A DNA stretch of 5,598 bases from an uncultured Alphaproteobacteria bacterium (GTDB taxonomy: Bacteria > Pseudomonadota > Alphaproteobacteria > Bin95), in NCBI GenBank assembly GCA_913060845.1, contig CAJXVF010000202.1:1-5598 (forward strand), written 5' to 3'. Shown in pieces: positions 1 to 5,550 of the stretch (positions are counted from its first letter, which is position 1; every line of letters begins with the position of its first letter). The notes under the pieces are model-generated. The model saw nothing but the letters and a program-made list of their open reading frames with translations, ran no database searches and was not told where the DNA came from. Position numbers and translations under genes: made by a program.

Positions 1-12
1 CTTCAAACATAA

Positions 13-1059
13 AGGTCAAGCCATCAAATTCGGCTTCTCTATGACTCCGGGTATATAGTTATTGAGAATGTTGATGGAGGTATTGATACAATACAAGTTG
101 CGCGGACATATACACTACCGGATAACGTAGAAAATATGCTGTACGTGGGCGGTAGAAACGCTTTTGGCAATAATCTGAATAATGAAATGACCGGCAATAA
201 GTTCTTTCAGACATTTTTTGGTCTTGACGGGAATGACCGACTTGATGGCGCTGGTAGCGAAGATGTGCTGCTAGGAGGGAGCGGCGACGATACGTTAATT
301 GGGAGAATCGGTGATTTCCGCGATAAGCTTGTCGGCGGGACCGGTGACGACATTATTGAGGTAGGTGGCGGCGATGACCGTGCATTCGGCAATTCCGGAA
401 ATGACATCATTAATGGCGGTGATGGCGATGACATAATCGCCGGCCAATCCGGTGCTGATCAGATTGATGCTGGCGCTGGTGACGATGCTGTGGACGGCGG
501 CTTCCATAATGATGTGATCAATGGTGGCGATGGTGACGACCAACTTGTCGGCAATGGCGGCGTCGATGAAATTGACGGCGGAGCAGGCGATGATCTGATC
601 TTTGGCGGGGCCCATGCCGACATCATTCGTGGCGGTGATGGGGATGATCGTATTCTTGGCCAGTCGCTTGGCGATGACATGACTGGCGGCGCTGGCGACG
701 ATATTATCCGGGATTTTGAAACTGGGTTCACATCGTCTGAAGTTGTGAATCTTGCACGTTTGGGCTTCAGCTCCGGCAGTGCGGCGCTTGCGGCTGTCCA
801 AGATGATGCGAACGGCAATGCCGTGCTGACCTATACGGGCGGCAGCATCACTTTTGATGGTTTGGCAACATCTGATCTCAGCATCCACGATTTCCATGTG
901 AAGGCGGGCGGATCTGTCGGCACAGGATTGGAAGATGTTATTCTGGGCGGAGCTGGTAATGACAAGCTGATTGGCAATGGTGGCGATGATGAGATCCGCG
1001 CTGGCGGCGGCATCGATGCTGTATTTGGCGGCGCTGGCGCAGATTTCCTCGTTGGGTAA
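13..1059 (+). CDS. RTX calcium-binding repeat protein, N-terminal piece (5' end missing, ends at a premature in-frame TAA)
   Basis: This is part of a large secreted protein with RTX nonapeptides (GGxGxDxhx), which bind calcium outside the cell and fold into a parallel beta-roll after type I (ABC) secretion. The frame is open from 13. The stretch DTIQVARTYTLPDNVENM (about 85-138) matches the linker 'DTV..SYTL..NVENL' that usually precedes RTX repeats, so the true protein starts further upstream. The first ATG, at 136, has no Shine-Dalgarno and falls inside that linker, so it is not a believable start. Repeats run from about 220 to 711. A non-repeat segment follows (712-900), beginning DFETG, and then a second array starts near 925. 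The frame ends at TAA 1057-1059 in the middle of a repeat, and the same frame continues directly afterwards (see next entry). Substrate or activity is unknown; any catalytic domain would lie upstream. The RTX identity is secure, the gene boundaries are not. Confidence 0.8.
   Translation, partial: RSSHQIRLLYDSGYIVIENVDGGIDTIQVARTYTLPDNVENMLYVGGRNAFGNNLNNEMTGNKFFQTFFGLDGNDRLDGAGSEDVLLGGSGDDTLIGRIGDFRDKLVGGTGDDIIEVGGGDDRAFGNSGNDIINGGDGDDIIAGQSGADQIDAGAGDDAVDGGFHNDVINGGDGDDQLVGNGGVDEIDGGAGDDLIFGGAHADIIRGGDGDDRILGQSLGDDMTGGAGDDIIRDFETGFTSSEVVNLARLGFSSGSAALAAVQDDANGNAVLTYTGGSITFDGLATSDLSIHDFHVKAGGSVGTGLEDVILGGAGNDKLIGNGGDDEIRAGGGIDAVFGGAGADFLVG
220..711 (+). repeat. RTX repeat array 1
   Basis: The translated sequence is a run of GGxGxDx(L/I/V)x nonapeptides and variants, for example GGSGDDTLIG, GGTGDDIIEV, GGDGDDIIAG, GGDGDDQLVG, GGAGDDLIFG and GGDGDDRILG. 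Aspartate and glycine spacing fits calcium-binding beta-roll turns. Between the canonical units are unit types with other signatures (DRAFGNSGND, AGQSGADQ, DGGFHND). These recur in array 2 in the same order. Confidence 0.85.
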
Positions 1060-1377
1060 TCTGGGGATGACTTGGTGCGCGGCGGTGCGGGCAACGACCG
1101 AGCGTTTGGCAATTCAGGCAATGACCGCGCAATCGGGGACGCCGGTGATGACCAATTGTTCGGCCAGTCCGGTGATGATCTACTCGCAGGTGCCGGGGGC
1201 AATGACAGGCTGGATGGCGGTTTCAACAATGACCAGTTGTTCGGCAACCAAGGCGACGACGTGCTCAACGGCGGCGACGGTGATGATGTGCTGACTGGCG
1301 GTGCTGGCAATGATCAGTTTACCGGCGGCGCTGGCAGTGACCGCCATGTTGCTGGATCAGGCCTTGATGTGCTCACG
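925..1377 (+). repeat. RTX repeat array 2 (diverged copy of array 1)
   Basis: A second run of RTX nonapeptides. DRAFGNSGND, FGQSGDD and LDGGFNND appear in the same order as in array 1. For the span 373-513 versus 1093-1233 the offset is exactly 720 bases, or 240 codons, without gaps. The DNA has diverged mostly at third positions, so this is an old duplication kept under protein-level selection rather than a recent copy. The TAA at 1057-1059 lies inside this array. Confidence 0.8.
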
Positions 1378-1566
1378 GATTTCCAGTCAGGGCCAGGTGG
1401 TGACGTTCTGGACCTGCGGATATTCGGGTTTGCCGATTTAGATGCAGTGCTGGCGATCACCAGCAACAACGCGCTCGGTGCCGTGGTTCAGATTTCGGAC
1501 GGCGACACGATCAACATTCCGGGCGTCGCAGCCGGCGATCTGAATGATACAAACGTGCTGGTCTAG
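1060..1566 (+). CDS. RTX protein, C-terminal piece with type I secretion signal region (same frame as the preceding piece, separated by one stop codon)
   Basis: This continues the preceding RTX frame after TAA 1057-1059. It reads SGDDLVRGGAGNDRAFGNSG and further nonapeptides up to about 1377. It ends in a roughly 62-residue non-repeat tail (1378-1563) that starts DFQSGPGGDVLDLRIFGF and ends in the hydrophobic NVLV. Such tails (DhhxDF..G.D.hDL, then a short hydrophobic end) are typical of type I secretion substrates and carry the export signal. There is no ATG after the stop. The only early starts are TTG 1072 and GTG 1075, preceded by GGGGA (1063-1067), which is simply the codons of a repeat. 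Independent translation is therefore possible but unlikely. It is best read as the lost C-terminus of the gene upstream. Its stop, TAG 1564-1566, overlaps the stop of the convergent cupin gene. Confidence 0.75.
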   Translation, partial: SGDDLVRGGAGNDRAFGNSGNDRAIGDAGDDQLFGQSGDDLLAGAGGNDRLDGGFNNDQLFGNQGDDVLNGGDGDDVLTGGAGNDQFTGGAGSDRHVAGSGLDVLTDFQSGPGGDVLDLRIFGFADLDAVLAITSNNALGAVVQISDGDTINIPGVAAGDLNDTNVLV

Positions 1567-1958
1567 CCCCAGGTTTTTGTTGGTGGGGATTTGATTTCGA
1601 TCTGCACGGAGTCTTCGAGCGCTTCGTGATAATGTTTGACGCCTGCGGGGTGAACCCATGCGTCGCCTGGTTCTGCGATCCAGCTTTCGCCCTCGATCAC
1701 GACGCGGACACGGCCGGAGATGAGGTAGCAGATTGATTCGTGGTCCGGATGGGCGTGTTCCGGGTCGACCAGGCCTTGCGGACGCTTGGCTTCCATAAAC
1801 AGCATGGTTTCACCCACGATGAGTGGCTTGATCGACAAGCGCTTGTCACCGCTACCTTCGTCATGGCCCTCCAGCTTTGAGATGACCTCATACGGAATAG
1901 AGGAATTCTTTGCGAACAAGCTGGATGAGGGAGGAAGGCGGCGTGCGTTGTCAGACAT
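1563..1958 (-). CDS. Small single-domain cupin protein
   Basis: A 131-residue protein with one cupin_2-type beta-barrel. Cupin motif 1 is HAHPDHESICYLISG, with likely metal ligands His68, His70 and Glu74. Motif 2 is GDAWVHPAGVKH (98-109), supplying His109. All four usual metal-binding residues are present, so it probably binds a divalent metal, but the substrate cannot be read from sequence. Such small cupins act as ligand sensors, isomerases or dioxygenase-like enzymes. There is no signal peptide, so it is probably cytoplasmic. ATG 1958 was chosen because a strong AAGGAG lies 7 bases upstream (1966-1971); the longer TTG start at 1979 would place that site inside the coding region. It is divergent from the DUF6492-like gene and convergent with the RTX gene, with the two TAG stops overlapping in CTAG 1563-1566. 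Confidence 0.85.
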   Translation of the reverse strand: MSDNARRLPPSSSLFAKNSSIPYEVISKLEGHDEGSGDKRLSIKPLIVGETMLFMEAKRPQGLVDPEHAHPDHESICYLISGRVRVVIEGESWIAEPGDAWVHPAGVKHYHEALEDSVQIEIKSPPTKTWG

Positions 1959-1965
1959 GATTAAT

Positions 1966-1971
1966 CTCCTT
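1966..1971 (-). promoter_or_regulatory. Shine-Dalgarno site of the cupin gene
   Basis: Read on the minus strand this is AAGGAG, 7 bases before ATG 1958. It is the clearest ribosome binding site in the window and fixes the cupin start at MSDNARR. Confidence 0.75.
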
Positions 1972-1981
1972 GATTTCAAGC

Positions 1982-1987
1982 ATCATA
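1982..1987 (-). promoter_or_regulatory. Candidate -10 element for the cupin gene
   Basis: On the minus strand this reads TATGAT, a 5/6 match to the sigma-70 -10 consensus. It would give a leader of about 17 bases that includes the AAGGAG. No good -35 hexamer is visible at 16-18 bases upstream, so a helper protein or a weak promoter must be assumed. Inference only. Confidence 0.3.
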
Positions 1988-2012
1988 GCGCTTCTTGAAT
2001 TCCTGCGTATGC

Positions 2013-2031
2013 TTTTGATTGGGCATCAAAA
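2013..2031. promoter_or_regulatory. Perfect 7-bp inverted repeat between divergent genes, candidate operator
   Basis: TTTTGAT, then TGGGC as a 5-base spacer, then ATCAAAA. The two arms are exact reverse complements. It sits in the 91-base gap between the cupin start (1958) and the DUF6492-like start (2050), about 38 bases upstream of the cupin TSS side implied by TATGAT and about 19 bases before the other start codon. It could bind a dimeric regulator of both genes. A 7-bp arm can also arise by chance. Confidence 0.3.
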
Positions 2032-2049
2032 CTGGGCAGGCGTTTAGCG

Positions 2050-2988
2050 TTGCAGCGAATAGACTTCATAACCGTTGTGCATTCTGCCGACCTGCTGCTG
2101 TGGCGCTTGCAGGCGCGCAGTATGGCTAAATACATGGCCGCAGACGTGCCGCGTAGCATTACGGTTATTGCCAACGACCCCTCGGGCGAGGTGTGCCTGG
2201 ATTACCTCAACGCCAATCTGGATGCCTACGGACTTCATCGTCCACTGGTTAAGGTTAGGACCGCAGCAGATTTTCTGGATGCGCCGAGCGCTTTGCCGGG
2301 CTGGCGTAGTCAACAGGTGCTGAAATTGTTAGCGGGCGCTGCATCTGCCGACGCATGGATCGTGTGGCTGGATGGCAAGAACCATTTCTTGGGACCGGTT
2401 GATTACGGCTCGTTCTTCACAGAGGACGGTCGCGCCCGTACGATCTATACCAAAAAGAAGCTCCGCCATGACCGTCGCTGGCTGGCGCATAGCCTAGACT
2501 ATTTCGGCATGTCTTATCACTGGCTGGAGGAACTTGGGCCGCTGACATACACGCCCTATCCAATGCGCGCTGATACATTGAGAGCAATGCTGGCGGACAT
2601 TGAGGCGCGAGGTGATAGCGTCGAAGCGCTTTTCCGGCGCCGCAAGCGCTACACCGAATTCTACCTGCTCTACGCCTATGTCCTCAGTCAGCACGGGGAG
2701 GCGGATGCGATATACGATTCCGCACTGCCCTGGCCAGCAACGATTTGGAAGCACGGGCCGCCAACACTGGAACGGCATATAGAGCGATTTGAGCGATTGG
2801 GCGGGCCATTCTTTGCGGTGCACCAGCGGCGGCGCGGTACATTCCTGCAGGCGGATCGTGAGGCGCTGATGCGGCTCTGGTTAGACCGGGACCTCATGAC
2901 GGAAGCGGAGGCTGAGGACCTGCTGGGGGTACCAGCGGTGGTCTCCGGCGGCAAAACACCATGGTGGCGAAAGCTCCTCAGGCCCTAA
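2050..2988 (+). CDS. DUF6492-like protein (putative glycosyltransferase-fold)
   Basis: A 312-residue protein resembling the DUF6492 family, which is uncharacterised but looks like nucleotide-sugar glycosyltransferases. It starts with a beta-strand typical of that fold (IDFITVVHSADL, residues 4-15), then a second strand SITVIAND (36-43), GWRSQQVLKLLA (84-95), and the signature WIVWLDGKNHFLGPV (103-117). There Asp108 and Lys110 occupy the place where many GT-A enzymes have DxD. Further landmarks are TYTPYPM (166-172) and RRKRYTEFYLLYAYV (197-211). It is Arg-, Trp- and Tyr-rich with no signal peptide or membrane segment. The start is TTG 2050 with only a weak GCAGG upstream. The next ATG (2122) would delete the first strand, and TGA at 1996-1998 limits upstream extension. 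The stop overlaps that of radC. Its function is unproven; a role in surface polysaccharide is a guess. Confidence 0.7.
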   Translation: MQRIDFITVVHSADLLLWRLQARSMAKYMAADVPRSITVIANDPSGEVCLDYLNANLDAYGLHRPLVKVRTAADFLDAPSALPGWRSQQVLKLLAGAASADAWIVWLDGKNHFLGPVDYGSFFTEDGRARTIYTKKKLRHDRRWLAHSLDYFGMSYHWLEELGPLTYTPYPMRADTLRAMLADIEARGDSVEALFRRRKRYTEFYLLYAYVLSQHGEADAIYDSALPWPATIWKHGPPTLERHIERFERLGGPFFAVHQRRRGTFLQADREALMRLWLDRDLMTEAEAEDLLGVPAVVSGGKTPWWRKLLRP

Positions 2989-3683
2989 AAATAAAGTCCG
3001 GCTTTCAGGCTGACATGGCCTTTTCTGCCAACGATAATATGGTCCAGCACCTCAACCCCAATAGCGTCCCCAGCCTTGGCGATTGCTTTCGTCAGCGTCA
3101 CATCAGCTTTTGACGGCTTAGGGTCACCGGATGGATGATTGTGGGCCAGGATCACTGCAGTGGCACCTAGTTCCAGTGCCCGGCGAATCACTTCGCGAGG
3201 ATATGCTGGCGTTTGGTCAATCGTTCCTTCGCCCTGCACTTCATCCCGGATCAGGCAGTTCTGTTTGTCTAGGAACAGCACGCGGAATTGCTCGACAGGT
3301 TGGCGGGCCATGGCGACACGGCAATAATCAACAACTGCCTGGAATGAGGATAGAATTGGCTGCGCATGCACTACCTCCCGCGTGAGGCGTTCCGCGCCCG
3401 CCGCAATCGTCTTCAACGCGACAACGCCTGCCTCGCCCATACCTTTGATCTGCAGTAACTCTGGCGGGGATGCGCTTACCGCTTCAGCAAAGCTGCCAAA
3501 TCGGTCAATCAACGCCTTGGCGATTGGTTTGGTATCTGCGCGCGGAATGGCCAGGAACAGAATCAGTTCTAGTAGCTCGTAATCGGCGACAGCCTCTGGC
3601 CCGCCATCCATGAAGCGCTTGCGCAAGCGTTGTCGATGGCCTGCTAGCGCTGATTTACGGTCAGGAACAGTCTCTTCCGTCAT
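2985..3683 (-). CDS. radC: RadC family protein (UPF0758, JAB/MPN domain)
   Basis: The 232 residues match the usual family length. The N-terminal part has a conserved RQRLRKRF (17-24) and a helix-hairpin-helix-like LLQIKGMGEAGVVALKT (76-92), suggesting DNA contact. The C-terminal JAB/MPN domain has Glu131 and the JAMM metal motif HNHPSGDPKPSKAD, with His181, His183, Ser191 and Asp194, so the zinc site is intact. The old name comes from an E. coli repair mutant that was later assigned to another gene, and the true role of the family remains unclear. ATG 3683 was chosen over TTG 3746, which would run 55 bases into map. There is only a poor Shine-Dalgarno, and the map stop lies 8 bases upstream, so translation is probably coupled to map. 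It is last in the sfsA-map-radC block, and its TAG overlaps the TAA of the convergent gene. Confidence 0.92.
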   Translation of the reverse strand: MTEETVPDRKSALAGHRQRLRKRFMDGGPEAVADYELLELILFLAIPRADTKPIAKALIDRFGSFAEAVSASPPELLQIKGMGEAGVVALKTIAAGAERLTREVVHAQPILSSFQAVVDYCRVAMARQPVEQFRVLFLDKQNCLIRDEVQGEGTIDQTPAYPREVIRRALELGATAVILAHNHPSGDPKPSKADVTLTKAIAKAGDAIGVEVLDHIIVGRKGHVSLKAGLYF

Positions 3684-3691
3684 CGTAAAGC

Positions 3692-4510
3692 TCAGCTGCA
3701 GGGCGTCTTTGTGTGACCGGCAGGGGAGAGCGTGAATAGCTCGCAACCATCATCGGTGACAGCCAGCGAATGCTCATACTGGGCGGAAAGTGAGCGGTCG
3801 CGGGTAACGGCGGTCCAGCCGTCCGCGAGGATTTTGCTGTCAGGCCTACCCACATTCACCATCGGTTCAATGGTGAAGAACATGCCCGCTTCTAGCACAG
3901 GGCCTTCGCCCTTGCGGCCGTAATGGAGCACGCTTGGCGGCATGTGGAATGTCTGCCCGAGGCCATGGCCACAGAAATCCCTCACGACAGTAAAGCGCTG
4001 ATCTTCAACATAGGATTGGATGGCCCAGCCAATATCGCCCAAGGTTGCACCAGGTTTGACCATAGCGATGCCGCGCATGAGCGATTCATACGTGACGTCC
4101 ATTAACCGTTGCGCTTTCACCGAAGGCTTGCCAGCGACATACATCCGTGAGCTATCACCATGCCAACCGTTTAGAATGACTGTCACGTCGATGTTCAGAA
4201 TATCGCTATCCCGGAGCCGCTTTGGGCCAGGGATGCCGTGGCAGACAACATGATTGATTGACGTGCAGATGGACTTCGGGAAGCCGCGGTAATTCAAGGG
4301 CGCGGGCACGGCACCTCGTGTCGTGATGAATTCGTGGGCGAGGCGGTCGAGTTCTTCGGTTGTCACACCGGGCTGAACGTGCGGCGTGATGAAATCCAAA
4401 GTTTCCGCGCACAATTTGCCCGCTCGTCGCATACCGACGAAGTCTGCTTCCGTGTGGATCGTGATCCCGTCCCGGTTTACCCGGCGTTGTTGCAGCGCGC
4501 TTTGGTTCAT
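3692..4510 (-). CDS. map: Type I methionine aminopeptidase
   Basis: Removes the initiator methionine from nascent cytosolic proteins. The 272 residues hold a complete pita-bread fold. The five metal ligands are all visible: Asp108 (NIDVTV), Asp119 (HGDSS), His182 (CGHGLGQTFH), Glu215 (FTIEP) and Glu246 (QYEHSL). The catalytic His91 is in VVCHGIPG. Most of these sit 11 residues later than in the E. coli enzyme, because of a short N-terminal extension (MNQSALQQRRVNRDGITIHT). There is no zinc-finger N-terminal domain, as expected for the bacterial short form. ATG 4510 lies 21 bases after the sfsA stop with no strong Shine-Dalgarno (a GGAA about 11 bases upstream). It is probably co-transcribed between sfsA and radC. 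Essential in most bacteria unless a second map copy exists elsewhere. Confidence 0.96.
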   Translation of the reverse strand: MNQSALQQRRVNRDGITIHTEADFVGMRRAGKLCAETLDFITPHVQPGVTTEELDRLAHEFITTRGAVPAPLNYRGFPKSICTSINHVVCHGIPGPKRLRDSDILNIDVTVILNGWHGDSSRMYVAGKPSVKAQRLMDVTYESLMRGIAMVKPGATLGDIGWAIQSYVEDQRFTVVRDFCGHGLGQTFHMPPSVLHYGRKGEGPVLEAGMFFTIEPMVNVGRPDSKILADGWTAVTRDRSLSAQYEHSLAVTDDGCELFTLSPAGHTKTPCS

Positions 4511-4531
4511 CAGCGAAGTTCCATGTCCAGA

Positions 4532-5224
4532 TCAGTCAATCGAAATAGGCAGCGCGCGGTCAAGCGTGATCCCATCCATAGTAATCGCGCATTGATAGCA
4601 TAAAGTTTCGACACCTGTAGTCCGCGCTGCCCGGTAGGCAGCGGCATATGCCGGGTCAATATCTTCAGCTAAGCGGAATGTGCTGCAATCACCACGCTGC
4701 ACAATGTAGAGCATGACCGCGCGATGGCCAGCTTTGACCATATTCGCAAGCTCTACCAAATGCTTGGCGCCGCGCGCGGTTTTTGAATCCGGAAATTCAG
4801 CCCGACCTTCACGTTCTAGGTGGACGTTCTTGATCTCGACATAACAATCCGGTTTCCTAGTATCTGTTAGAAGCAGATCTATGCGGGAGTTCTCGCCGTA
4901 TTTCACTTCTCGGCGAATATTCTCATAGCCTGCCAATTCTGGGATAAGGCCTTCTGGTATAGCGGCCTCGGCGATGGGATTGGGACGGCCGGTATCAATG
5001 CCAACAAGACAGTTCTCTAGCTCTGTCAGCTCCCAGGCATAGGGCAATTTTGCCTTCGGATTCTTTGCATGGCGAAGCCAGACGCGCATACCGGGTTCTG
5101 CTAGTCCCAGCATGGCGCCAGGATTGGGGCAATGGATGGTGATTGGATCAGCATCTTCCGGGGCATCTTCGAAGCGAATATCTGCCAGGAATCGCTTGTA
5201 ACGCTTGATCAATTTCGCCGGCAT
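4532..5224 (-). CDS. sfsA: SfsA family protein (sugar fermentation stimulation protein homologue)
   Basis: The 230 residues match the usual family length. Family marks are RYKRFLADI (8-16), HCPNPGAM (31-38), SRIDLLL (113-119), CYVEIKNV (127-134) and FPDSKTARGAKHLVEL (144-159). The arrangement Asp116, Glu130-x-Lys132 fits a PD-(D/E)XK nuclease-like core. The N-terminal part resembles a nucleic-acid-binding OB-type fold. In E. coli the gene was found as a multicopy activator of maltose genes, and the molecular activity is unsettled. ATG 5224 gives the conserved N-terminus; no convincing Shine-Dalgarno is seen upstream. It is first in the sfsA-map-radC block and divergent from the cinA-like gene across 122 bases, where its promoter should lie. 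Confidence 0.94.
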   Translation of the reverse strand: MPAKLIKRYKRFLADIRFEDAPEDADPITIHCPNPGAMLGLAEPGMRVWLRHAKNPKAKLPYAWELTELENCLVGIDTGRPNPIAEAAIPEGLIPELAGYENIRREVKYGENSRIDLLLTDTRKPDCYVEIKNVHLEREGRAEFPDSKTARGAKHLVELANMVKAGHRAVMLYIVQRGDCSTFRLAEDIDPAYAAAYRAARTTGVETLCYQCAITMDGITLDRALPISID

Positions 5225-5280
5225 TAGAGGCTTTTCAAACTGAATGGGACATCACGCCTGATTAAGGATCGGAATCGCAC

Positions 5281-5309
5281 TTGGACCTTTGGATAAGCGC
5301 GCCTAATAT
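5281..5309 (+). promoter_or_regulatory. Candidate promoter of the cinA-like gene in the 122-base divergent region
   Basis: TTGGAC (5281-5286) and TAATAT (5304-5309) are separated by 17 bases, the ideal spacing, and lie 37 bases before ATG 5347. The hexamers match the sigma-70 consensus only moderately. The rest of the divergent region (5225-5346) shows no clear operator, and I could not pick a convincing sfsA promoter on the other strand. Confidence 0.3.
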
Positions 5310-5346
5310 CATTGCCAAGTCAACACCGCTCAGAAAGACCGCCGCC

Positions 5347-5550
5347 ATGGCCGATCAAGACGCCGAAACAGGCACAGTCACAGCCGCTATGCTCGTGATT
5401 GGCAATGAAATCCTGTCTGGACGCACCCAGGACGCAAATATAAATTTCGTTGCGACGGGATTGAATGAAATCGGCATCCAACTGCGTGAAGTGCGTGTGG
5501 TGCCGGATATTGAGGCTGAGATCGTCGCTTCGGTCAACGCGCTGCGTACC
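5347..5550 (+). CDS. CinA N-terminal / molybdopterin-binding domain protein, 3' end missing
   Basis: The first 68 codons of a competence/damage-inducible protein A-like protein. After MADQDAETGTVTA comes MLVIGNEILSGRTQDANINF (15-34), the hallmark start of the MoCF-biosynthesis domain shared by CinA and MogA/MoaB. It continues with LNEIGIQLREVRVVPD, as expected for the family. Full-length CinA has a C-terminal nicotinamide-mononucleotide deamidase domain, but alphaproteobacteria often carry a short form of about 250 residues with only the N-terminal domain. Which form this is cannot be seen. ATG 5347 is preceded by a weak AGAAAGA. Genomic sequence ends at 5550. The frame stays open through adapter sequence to the window end, which must not be counted as protein. 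Confidence 0.85.

Noticed and set aside
295..1310. Long minus-strand open frames opposite the RTX repeats (for example 295-897 and 831-1310)
   Set aside because: They are shadows of the GGxGxD repeats. Their Ser/Pro-rich or Ile/Ala-rich sequence is just the reverse complement of GGC/GAT-rich codons, and no start signal is present.
220..1377. Possible CRISPR-like array, given the regular repeated DNA
   Set aside because: The periodicity is 27 bases (nine codons), the repeats are degenerate and coding, and there are no constant repeats with unique spacers.
1072..1566. Independent 164-residue RTX protein starting at TTG 1072
   Set aside because: The start lies within a repeat and the GGGGA before it is ordinary repeat coding. 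The frame matches the upstream gene exactly, so a nonsense codon is the simpler reading.
1567..1588. CCCCA...TGGGG hairpin after the RTX stop as a terminator
   Set aside because: The stem is only 5 bp with a 12-base loop, has no following T-run, and lies inside the cupin coding sequence.
3684..3746. Longer RadC starting at TTG 3746
   Set aside because: It would overlap the end of map by 55 bases and adds residues not typical of the family. ATG 3683 gives the usual length.
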